From: Bacteroidetes bacterium UBA1860
Lineage (GTDB): Bacteria > Bacteroidota > Rhodothermia > Balneolales > Balneolaceae
Reading direction: 5' to 3'
NCBI GenBank assembly: GCA_002338335.1
Contig: DDIC01000004.1
Coordinates: forward strand, 31,216 to 40,539
DNA length: 9,324 bases
Below the pieces are notes generated by a model, which did no database searches, was not told where the DNA came from, and worked only from the letters and a program-made list of their open reading frames with translations. Position numbers and translations under genes: made by a program. Of this stretch, positions 1 through 6,296 are shown one piece after another (position 1 is the stretch's first letter; each line of letters begins with the position of its first letter).

Positions 1-1
1 C

Positions 2-412
2 TCTCGTTTGGCGGCAGGGTATGCAGAGCCCTATGCCCTCAATGTGTTTATTGAGAACGAACAAGCCGATTTGGATGCTGCTACCAAGGAGCCTGCGAAG
101 CCTAGGGGCGTGCCAGCGCTGGAAGGAGATGTAATGGCTTGGTTCAGCGAGGGTACGACCAACATTAAAGGACCTTTTGGGTTTTCGGGTGGCTTCAAGA
201 GTTGGTTTAATACCGCCCCAGAACGGGTCCCACTGGAGGCTTGGGTCAAAATATTTGTAGGAAACGTCAAGATTAAACTTCAATCTTACCAGCGCAATCC
301 ATATTCCAGCAGCGAGTCCACCTCGCGAAAGACGAGCAGCGAGCCCATATCGCTCGATAATGACAGCGAGCCCATCTCGCCTGACACAAACACCACACCA
401 ACCTCACCATGA
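2..412 (+). CDS. Unrecognised protein, 3' end only, with repeated Ser/Pro-rich tail
   Basis: The frame is open from the first bases of the window, so the true start lies upstream; the TTG at 8 is probably an internal Leu codon. About 136 residues are visible. The first ~100 look like folded soluble protein, containing AWFSEGTTNIKGPFGFSGGF and then PLEAWVKIFVGNVKIKLQ, with no membrane helix. I do not recognise the family. The last ~35 residues are Ser/Thr/Pro/Asp-rich and made of three 9-residue units (308-388), so this tail is probably disordered. The stop codon (410-412) overlaps the dut start in an ATGA arrangement, which implies co-transcription and coupled translation with dut. Strand and frame are well supported by that overlap; function is unknown. 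Confidence 0.7.
   Translation, partial: SRLAAGYAEPYALNVFIENEQADLDAATKEPAKPRGVPALEGDVMAWFSEGTTNIKGPFGFSGGFKSWFNTAPERVPLEAWVKIFVGNVKIKLQSYQRNPYSSSESTSRKTSSEPISLDNDSEPISPDTNTTPTSP
308..388 (+). repeat. Three tandem 27-base units in the coding tail
   Basis: The units start at 308, 335 and 362 and encode SSESTSRKT, SSEPISLDN and DSEPISPDT. The first 19 bases of each unit are strongly alike (AGCAGCGAGTCCACCTCGC, AGCAGCGAGCCCATATCGC, GACAGCGAGCCCATCTCGC) and the last 8 are less so. The period is exactly nine codons, so copy-number change keeps the frame and would only lengthen or shorten the tail of the gene upstream of dut. Confidence 0.8.
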
Positions 413-867
413 CCTCATCACACCCAGCTATTGACGTTGTTCAACTTGATCATGCCAAAGACCTACCCCTGCCTGCGTACGAAACGGCCGATGCAGCGGG
501 TATGGATGTCCGTGCGGCACTTTCTGAGTCTGTAACCCTCGCTCCAGGAGAACGAAAAGCCATTCCCACGGGGCTCAAACTGGCAATTCCAAGTGGTTAT
601 GAGGTGCAAGTGCGCCCTCGTAGCGGATTGGCCATCAAAAAAGGGATTACGATGATTAATGCTCCAGGAACCGTAGACGCTGATTTTAGGGGGGAAGTAC
701 ACGTGTTAATGGTAAACCATAGCGATGAACCCTTTGTGGTGGAGCATGGTGAGCGAATTGCCCAGTTGGTGGTCGCTCCGGTGGTTCAGGCGACCTGGAA
801 TGTAGTGGACGCCTTAGACGAAACCGTGCGAGGGGAGGGAGGATTTGGTAGCACAGGGGTGAAATAA
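409..867 (+). CDS. dut: dUTP diphosphatase (dUTPase)
   Basis: Hydrolyses dUTP to dUMP and pyrophosphate in the cytoplasm, keeping uracil out of DNA and supplying dUMP for thymidylate synthesis. At 152 residues it has the usual length of the homotrimeric family. All five motifs are visible in order: AGMDVRA (30-36), PRSGLA (70-75), GTVDADFRGE (87-96, with the catalytic Asp90), ERIAQLVVAP (115-124) and the C-terminal flap RGEGGFGSTG (141-150). The usual Tyr of motif 3 is Phe93 here. The ATG overlaps the upstream stop as ATGA and has no clear Shine-Dalgarno site, which suggests translational coupling. It converges on the minus-strand gene ending at 902 with 34 bases between. Confidence 0.97.
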   Translation: MTSSHPAIDVVQLDHAKDLPLPAYETADAAGMDVRAALSESVTLAPGERKAIPTGLKLAIPSGYEVQVRPRSGLAIKKGITMINAPGTVDADFRGEVHVLMVNHSDEPFVVEHGERIAQLVVAPVVQATWNVVDALDETVRGEGGFGSTGVK

Positions 868-901
868 CCTCTGATAAATAATCAGTATGAGCCACCCGCT
901 T

Positions 902-1447
902 CTACGAGTCACCCTCACGGCGTAATGCGTCCACTTGCGCTTGATACTCCTGTTCCGTTAGTAAACCTTGTTGCCACAAAAAGGCCAGTTCGTTGACTTG
1001 CTCAGTGGTGCCTGGCTGAGTCCCATCGGGTCGAGATTCCTTCGAAGAGGAGTGTCTAGCTTGCGCCTGCTCCCGGCGTCGCGTCATCTCTTCCGCCAAA
1101 GCGGTCATTGCCCAAAATCCACGCAGGATAATCGGCCCTGCTCCTGCATCTACGCGAATCATCTTCCATCCAAACCACCCGAGCCAAGAATCATCACGTT
1201 CCAGTGTAATGGGCTCTAGTCGATCCCATGGCAACATCCGTTGGGCTGCCTCCACTCCAACCTCAAGATGCTCCTCTGTAAGACGAATTTTATGAGACTT
1301 TCGGTGGGTCTCCAGTACCTTTAGATTCCAAATTCCAATGCCGGCCAATGGGACACTCAATGTGGCCAAAACATAAAAAATGAGCCATCGAATTTTCGAC
1401 GGGGCTTTCTCTGTCGGAGTCTCTAAAAAAGGGTTCTTTTTTGTCAT
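902..1447 (-). CDS. Small membrane protein with PH-like region and SHOCT motif
   Basis: A 181-residue protein of unknown role. Visible parts in order: a short charged N-terminus, one membrane helix (about 20-40, WLIFYVLATLSVPLAGIGIW), a region resembling bacterial PH domains (about 52-122, with IRLTEEHLEVGV, PWDRLEPITL and PIILRGFWAM), a charged hydrophilic linker (123-150), and a C-terminal SHOCT-like helix pair (about 152-176, LAFLWQQGLLTEQEYQAQVD). SHOCT motifs are short C-terminal oligomerisation or interaction modules often joined to PH-like or membrane domains; that assignment is by eye. The ATG at 1445-1447 precedes MTKKNPF. It is transcribed away from ccmC across an 84-base gap and converges on dut. 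No enzymatic residues are apparent. Confidence 0.85.
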   Translation of the reverse strand: MTKKNPFLETPTEKAPSKIRWLIFYVLATLSVPLAGIGIWNLKVLETHRKSHKIRLTEEHLEVGVEAAQRMLPWDRLEPITLERDDSWLGWFGWKMIRVDAGAGPIILRGFWAMTALAEEMTRRREQAQARHSSSKESRPDGTQPGTTEQVNELAFLWQQGLLTEQEYQAQVDALRREGDS

Positions 1448-1531
1448 GTTTCTAAAAACCGCGAATTCGGCACGATTTTCAAGCCTGGATTGTGGGATTT
1501 CATTATTTTGAATCTGTACAAACTAGGCAGA

Positions 1532-2242
1532 ATGACCCCAAAAACACCAACATTTCGGTTAGCTCCTTGGAAATGGATCACCATTATCTGGATGACCACC
1601 GTTCTTGTAGCCGGATTTGCGATCTCCATTCCACGTATTCCGATTCTTGAGGAATCTGCAAGAAATCTGTTTCTTCATGTCCCCATGTGGTTTACGATGA
1701 TGACGATGTTTGCTGTGGGATTCTTTTTTAGCGTCAAATTCCTCATGAGTGAAAACCTGCGCGACGACCAAAAAGCGTCTGCGGCGACCATGGTGGGAAT
1801 AGTCTTTGGTGTCTGTGGACTTCTCACAGGATCGCTTTGGGCACGTTTTACATGGGGTGCGTGGTGGATTCTTTCCGAGCCCAAAATGAATCTTGCCGCC
1901 ATGAGTATGTTGTTGTTTGTAGCGTATTTCTTGCTACGTACCGCCTTTGATGATCCCAAAACAAGGGCTCGAATTAGTGCCATTTACAATGTATTTGCGG
2001 TGACTAGCGTCCCGTTTCTACTCTATGTGATCCCTCGACAATTACCTAGCCTTCATCCAGGGGCCGAAGGAAATCCAGCATTTAGTGAAATAACGGCTCC
2101 CGAGCTACGTTACATATTTTACCCAGCAATCATCGGATTTATTTTGGTCGCGATGTGGTTGTTTACGTTAACCTTACGTGTTCGTCGCGTGGCAGACGCA
2201 CTCGATGTACACTCGGACAATGCACAAGCACATGATGAATAA
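1532..2242 (+). CDS. ccmC: Cytochrome c maturation heme-handling protein CcmC
   Basis: Polytopic inner-membrane protein that, with CcmD, presents heme at the periplasmic face and loads it onto CcmE. From the ATG at 1532 it has 236 residues and about six membrane helices. The two axial heme histidines expected of the family are visible: His49 in LFLHVPMW and His175 in PSLHPGAE. The WWD-type motif is WGAWWILSEPKMNLAA (108-123), where the Asp of Bacteroidota relatives (NDPKxN, recalled from the family) appears as Glu116. A TTG at 1490 would add 14 residues (WDFIILNLYKLGR after the start), but the ATG at 1532 has a weak AGGCAG site just upstream and fits family length better. First gene of the ccm cluster; its last bases overlap the ccmD-like start. 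Confidence 0.93.
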   Translation: MTPKTPTFRLAPWKWITIIWMTTVLVAGFAISIPRIPILEESARNLFLHVPMWFTMMTMFAVGFFFSVKFLMSENLRDDQKASAATMVGIVFGVCGLLTGSLWARFTWGAWWILSEPKMNLAAMSMLLFVAYFLLRTAFDDPKTRARISAIYNVFAVTSVPFLLYVIPRQLPSLHPGAEGNPAFSEITAPELRYIFYPAIIGFILVAMWLFTLTLRVRRVADALDVHSDNAQAHDE

Positions 2243-2543
2243 TAGTTCGATGCAACAGGTGGATACACTCACCGCTTCGTATGGTGACAAATGGGAGGGA
2301 GTAACCACCACAGCAGAGGACACGACCCTTGAAACTGAATCTGCTTTTGTTCAAATGATGAGTTCCAATGATTTATGGCCCGTAGTTCTAGGTGTAAGCC
2401 TCATTATTTGGTTTGTACTGCTGTTTTTTGTGCTTCGGTTGGAGCGTCGCTTGCAACAAGCTGAAGCCTCAACGCACGCTATGGGTGACTCCTCCACCAA
2501 TTCAACCAACACTTCAACCCCTTCTGACTCTCCATCTTCATGA
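2235..2543 (+). CDS. ccmD: CcmD-like small membrane protein
   Basis: Assigned by position between ccmC and ccmE and by layout: one membrane helix (about 47-66, LWPVVLGVSLIIWFVLLFFV) followed at once by a basic RLERRLQQAE stretch, the typical CcmD arrangement. CcmD stabilises the CcmC-heme-CcmE complex and helps release holo-CcmE. At about 102 residues it is longer than most CcmD proteins, with an acidic and Thr-rich N-terminal extension of ~45 residues and a Ser/Thr-rich tail (85-102). Adjacent ATGs at 2232 and 2235 and another at 2250 are possible starts; the first two overlap the end of ccmC by 11 or 8 bases. No Shine-Dalgarno site is evident, so coupling to ccmC is likely. Family membership rests on context because CcmD sequences are poorly conserved. 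Confidence 0.72.
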   Translation: MNNSSMQQVDTLTASYGDKWEGVTTTAEDTTLETESAFVQMMSSNDLWPVVLGVSLIIWFVLLFFVLRLERRLQQAEASTHAMGDSSTNSTNTSTPSDSPSS

Positions 2544-2938
2544 AAATCAAAGTTCTTCTTGGCGTTGCGGCGATCATCGTCTTCACCTCTTTAGTGTTCT
2601 ATAATTTTGGGAACTCCATCTCGACCTATGTCGACTTCGAGGGTGCTCAAGGGATGAAAGGGGCCCATGTGGTAGGCACATGGGACGATACGCAAGAGGT
2701 TTATTTCAACCGTGAGACGATGCAATTTTCATTTTGGATGACCGATGAAACCGGCAACAAGCGCAAGATTCTCTATCCGCGCCCCAAGCCAAACAATTTT
2801 GAACAAGCCACACAGATTGTTGTCATTGGTGAGTACCGTGGCGATACGGACGTCTTTGTAGCGAACGATATGCTCATGAAGTGTCCGTCGAAATACAACG
2901 ATCCAAATGCTTTTGAAATGCAGGAGGCGTCAAGTTGA
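2540..2938 (+). CDS. ccmE: Heme chaperone CcmE, cysteine (CxxxY) type
   Basis: Periplasmic heme chaperone anchored by one N-terminal helix (about 4-21, KVLLGVAAIIVFTSLVFY). It accepts heme from CcmC and passes it to CcmF. The 132 residues fit the family, with an OB-fold body (about 30-112, including VVGTWDD, FWMTDETGN and IVVIGEYRGD). The heme-attachment site reads MLMKCPSKYN: Cys115 replaces the histidine of the E. coli type, and Tyr119 is retained, giving the CxxxY variant known from archaea, sulfate reducers and other bacteria. The start overlaps the previous stop as ATGA, with no Shine-Dalgarno site. The last four bases overlap the ccmF start. Confidence 0.95.
   Translation: MKIKVLLGVAAIIVFTSLVFYNFGNSISTYVDFEGAQGMKGAHVVGTWDDTQEVYFNRETMQFSFWMTDETGNKRKILYPRPKPNNFEQATQIVVIGEYRGDTDVFVANDMLMKCPSKYNDPNAFEMQEASS
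2922..2937 (+). promoter_or_regulatory. Shine-Dalgarno site that sets the TTG start of ccmF
   Basis: AGGAGG (2922-2927) lies seven bases upstream of TTG at 2935, inside the last codons of ccmE. The TTG overlaps the ccmE stop as TTGA. This is the strongest ribosome binding site in the window and supports a TTG start. The resulting N-terminus (MNEFLSWSELGFLGKALINL) leads directly into the first membrane helix, as expected. Confidence 0.75.
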
Positions 2939-5547
2939 ACGAGTTTCTGAGTTGGTCTGAACTTGGATTTCTCGGCAAAGCACTGATCAACCTTGGGTTT
3001 GCATCAGCGTTGCTGGGGATGGTGACAGCGGCTTTCGCAAGCTTCCAACGTCCACCTTTGTCCAAACCAGTATGGACTGTCAGCACCAAGGCCTTCTGGG
3101 GTCTTCAGTTAGCCTCTGTGCTGGGTGCTTCCGCTGTGTTGTTGGTACTCATTGCCAACCACCAGTTCCAATACTACTATGTATGGAACTACACCTCTCT
3201 GGACCTCCCGATGGAGTACCTATTGTCTGCGTTTTATGGAGGACAAGAGGGGTCTTTCTTGTTGTGGATTTTGATGTCGTCCTTGCTAGGACTCGGACTC
3301 ATGGCATGGACCCGCGCACCCTATCGCTGGCCGGTCATGTCGGTCATGGGATTCACCCAAGTCTTTTTGCTTTCCATGTTGCTTGGTTGGTCCTTTGGTG
3401 ATGGTGTATTGTTGGGCGCATCACCATTCCGGACGCTCTTGGAAGAGATGCCAAACGCCCCTTTCTTGCAGGCAAATCCTGACTTTGTCCCAGCAGACGG
3501 TCGAGGGCTCAATGATCTACTCAAGAGCCCTTGGATGATGATCCACCCACCCGCCTTGTTTATTGGCTTTGCCATGATGACGGCGCCATTTGCGTTTGCC
3601 ATCGCGTCACTTTGGACACGAACCTACCACGAATGGGTTCGTCCTGCATTACCCTGGACACTTTCTGCGAACGTATTCTTGCTCACCGCCATCTTTTTGG
3701 GGGGCTATTGGGCATATGAGACACTCTCTTTTGGTGGCTATTGGGCATGGGATCCTGTAGAGAATGCCTCCTTGGTTCCTTGGTTGATTGGCACCGCTGG
3801 GATTCACACCATGATTATCCAAAAAAAGAGCTCTAGAGCTCATAGTGCGAGCCTCTTTTTTGCCATTTTTGCATATGTCTTGATTATCTATGAGACATTT
3901 TTGACTCGTTCGGGCGTTCTAGCGAATGCTTCAGTCCATTCGTTTGTCGATTTAGGTCTCTACAACCAGCTTTTGGCCTTTATGATTGCCATTACGGCGC
4001 TAGGATTTGGCTTCTATTTCTGGCGTTATCGGGATTTACCCAAACCCAAAAAGGAAAGTAGCCTCTTGAGCAGGGAAGTGCTCACCTTTACAGGGTCAAT
4101 GTTGCTGCTTGTGCTGGGTCTAGTCATTATCCTAGGGACAAGTTCACCCATCATTGGGCGCCTTTTCTACGATAATCCAACCCCACCAGACATCCAGTTT
4201 TATAATGACTGGAGTGGTCCGTTGGCCTTGGTTATGGGAGTACTCACCGTGATTGGTCAGATGGTGTTTTGGCAACGCCACTCTTGGGTGAGCCTTGGCA
4301 CGGGCTTGTTACTCCCCACAATAGCCACGACCGTTATCACAGCCATCTCGGCGATCATGGGGCAGGTGAATGACCGATACTCTATCACCTTTTTCTGGGT
4401 TGGGTGGTTCACAGTGATTGGCAACGGGTGGGTCATGGGATCATTGTTGATCAAAAAACCTGCACTCATTGGGGGAACTGTTACACACATTGGATTTGGT
4501 GTGCTACTCATAGGAATATTGGCAAGCTCCAAATACAGCACGTTTATGGTGCCACCTGTGACCGAAAGTTTCAATGCCCGAGTGGCAGCAGGAGAGGCGT
4601 TTGATGAGGATGGTTTCCCGATTACCACACAAATTGAAAGCTTTGAATTGCAGCGTAATCAACCCAAAGTAATCGATCAGCAATATATGGTGACTTATGA
4701 AGGGTATGAGCTCAAAGACACCCCTCGACCGGGGACTCAGGTATACACCTTGACGTTTCAGCCGTTGGATGGTCGCGAGTCGTTCACCCTTTCACCAGAG
4801 GTCTATCCAATGAGTAGCACGGCAGAGACCGATCGTGTGGATTGGTCTGTCGATCCGGACATTCTAACGGGATGGATGAGTGATATCTATCTTTTTGTGG
4901 GTGGATCTGCATTGGTAGAGCGCCGCAACGAGCAAATTGCAGCTCAAGCGACGATGAATGAGGCTGCGATGTCGCGCACGGTAAGCGGTCAGGGCTCAGG
5001 GGCATCTTCAGCAGGGGCGCAGGCGGCATCTACAGACTCCATTGCAGTTGTGTCACTATTGCCCAACAATCCTGTGCAAGCAGGTCCCTATCAATTCACC
5101 TTCTCCGGATATGAGCCTGCTCAAGGAGATGAAGTCCCCGAGAATACTCAAGTTGCGATCCGTGCCAATATCCAAGTCACCCACATGCCAACAGGCAGGA
5201 GCTATGAAGTGGTGCCTCTATTTGCTGTGTTTATTGATGAAGGGGAAAACTTTACCTACTCTCCATCTCTTCGTATTAAGGAATGGGGACTAGATGTGCA
5301 GTTCTCTTCTATTGTTCCCAACGATGAATCCATTGAGATCACCGTCGCTGGATTGAATGAATTCATAGAAGAAGATTGGATCTATCTCACCGTTGAGAAA
5401 AAACCTTTTGTCTCGGCCGTCTGGTTGGGTACATTTTTACTTATGGGAGGATTTAGTATTTCCATATTCAGGCATTGGGCTCGTGACACCCAGGCCAAGA
5501 GGGCTAAAGAGACGTCTGACAGCTTACCTCAACCCTCGGTGACTTAG
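2935..5547 (+). CDS. ccmF: Cytochrome c heme lyase CcmF, enlarged form
   Basis: Integral membrane heme lyase that takes heme from holo-CcmE and forms the thioether bonds with apocytochrome c at the periplasmic face. The membrane core (about 10-530) carries the four family histidines: His204 (MMIHPPALF), His291 (GTAGIHTMI), His335 (NASVHSFVD) and His518 (VTHIGFGVLL). The WWD region (257-286) reads GGYWAYE then GGYWAWDPVENASLVPWLIG; Tyr takes the place of Trp in two positions. ETFLTRSGVL (320-329) is also typical. At 870 residues it is over 200 longer than E. coli CcmF. The extra length is a large periplasmic segment (about 532-823), with a Gly/Ser/Ala linker near 683-702, before a final helix (about 825-846). 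It overlaps ccmE by four bases and abuts the next gene with no gap. Confidence 0.96.
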   Translation: MNEFLSWSELGFLGKALINLGFASALLGMVTAAFASFQRPPLSKPVWTVSTKAFWGLQLASVLGASAVLLVLIANHQFQYYYVWNYTSLDLPMEYLLSAFYGGQEGSFLLWILMSSLLGLGLMAWTRAPYRWPVMSVMGFTQVFLLSMLLGWSFGDGVLLGASPFRTLLEEMPNAPFLQANPDFVPADGRGLNDLLKSPWMMIHPPALFIGFAMMTAPFAFAIASLWTRTYHEWVRPALPWTLSANVFLLTAIFLGGYWAYETLSFGGYWAWDPVENASLVPWLIGTAGIHTMIIQKKSSRAHSASLFFAIFAYVLIIYETFLTRSGVLANASVHSFVDLGLYNQLLAFMIAITALGFGFYFWRYRDLPKPKKESSLLSREVLTFTGSMLLLVLGLVIILGTSSPIIGRLFYDNPTPPDIQFYNDWSGPLALVMGVLTVIGQMVFWQRHSWVSLGTGLLLPTIATTVITAISAIMGQVNDRYSITFFWVGWFTVIGNGWVMGSLLIKKPALIGGTVTHIGFGVLLIGILASSKYSTFMVPPVTESFNARVAAGEAFDEDGFPITTQIESFELQRNQPKVIDQQYMVTYEGYELKDTPRPGTQVYTLTFQPLDGRESFTLSPEVYPMSSTAETDRVDWSVDPDILTGWMSDIYLFVGGSALVERRNEQIAAQATMNEAAMSRTVSGQGSGASSAGAQAASTDSIAVVSLLPNNPVQAGPYQFTFSGYEPAQGDEVPENTQVAIRANIQVTHMPTGRSYEVVPLFAVFIDEGENFTYSPSLRIKEWGLDVQFSSIVPNDESIEITVAGLNEFIEEDWIYLTVEKKPFVSAVWLGTFLLMGGFSISIFRHWARDTQAKRAKETSDSLPQPSVT

Positions 5548-6273
5548 ATGGGGATTTGGCGCCTTAGGGTTATGATTGCGGTAACTGGAGCGCTGATCAC
5601 GGGTGCTCTAGCTCTGCCTGCTCAAGCTCAAGTGATCACGGCGCAGGACATGGCACCCGGCATAGCTCCGATCCAAGCCCAAGCTCAAGGCCTTGATAAC
5701 CCATCACCTCGACAAGTATTTTTGCGATCTTTAGTCGTCCCTGGTTGGGGACATCTCTCCTTGGGGGATGCACACGCAAGCCGAGGTCGCACACATATGA
5801 TCACCGATGTGGGACTTGTACTTGCGATGGTCATTGGCGAGCAGCGACAGGCCCGTCTATTGGACGATGGATTTGCTGTTGCCGAAACCTATGCGGGGAT
5901 TTATTTGACAGATAAATCGCGGTCGTTACAGTTGGCTGTCAGTGATTATGACTCCTTCCAAGAGTATAACGAAACCATGTTGAGACTGCGTAATTGGAAC
6001 CGACTCATTGTAGACACACCAGAAAATCACTGGACGTGGGCCTCAAGTGAGCGAAGGGTTGAGTACCAAGAACTCCGTGAACAAGCTGATCAAGCGGGTC
6101 GCGCCATGCCCATAGCCATTAGCTTGATGGTTGCCAACCGGGTGGTGAGTGCGCTGTCTGCTGCAAGACTTGCTCGTGAGGCGTCACCCAGTGTCTCACT
6201 CTCCCTGTCTCCGGTCTACATGCAAGGTGCATTCCAGGAAGGTGGACAAGTTCGGGCCACAGTCCGTTTTTAA
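5548..6273 (+). CDS. Exported DUF5683-like protein of unknown function
   Basis: A 241-residue protein with a clear signal peptide: WRLRVMIAVTGALITGALAL then PAQAQ, probably cleaved near residue 28. After a Gln/Ala-rich stretch (QAQVITAQ, IQAQAQG) comes a family-like segment, FLRSLVVPGWGHLSLGD (58-74), matching the conserved SLLPGWGQ-type motif I recall for DUF5683 membrane proteins of Bacteroidota. ELREQADQAGRA then MVANRVVSALSAARLARE (195-212) resemble the family's later conserved helices. The ATG follows the ccmF stop directly, with GGTGA (5538-5542) five bases upstream as a plausible ribosome binding site. Cell envelope location is inferred. A role in cytochrome c maturation is possible from position only. 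Family assignment is by eye and moderate. Confidence 0.8.
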   Translation: MGIWRLRVMIAVTGALITGALALPAQAQVITAQDMAPGIAPIQAQAQGLDNPSPRQVFLRSLVVPGWGHLSLGDAHASRGRTHMITDVGLVLAMVIGEQRQARLLDDGFAVAETYAGIYLTDKSRSLQLAVSDYDSFQEYNETMLRLRNWNRLIVDTPENHWTWASSERRVEYQELREQADQAGRAMPIAISLMVANRVVSALSAARLAREASPSVSLSLSPVYMQGAFQEGGQVRATVRF

Positions 6274-6296
6274 GATACATCTCTAGACAAATAGCA

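Noticed and set aside
871..885. Inverted repeat CTGAT-AAATA-ATCAG between the convergent dut and SHOCT genes
   Set aside because: The stem is only five mostly AT pairs, with no T-run on either strand, so it is not a credible terminator.
1462..1469. CGAATTCG palindrome in the divergent SHOCT/ccmC gap
   Set aside because: Eight symmetric bases are expected by chance in a gap of this size, and the flanks are not symmetric.
1503..1510. TTATTTTG upstream of ccmC as a Bacteroidota -7 element
   Set aside because: It does not match TAnnTTTG and has no TTG at the right distance upstream; the ccmC promoter cannot be fixed by eye.
3072..3401. 109-codon plus-strand frame inside ccmF
   Set aside because: It is a shifted-frame shadow of the strongly conserved CcmF coding sequence.
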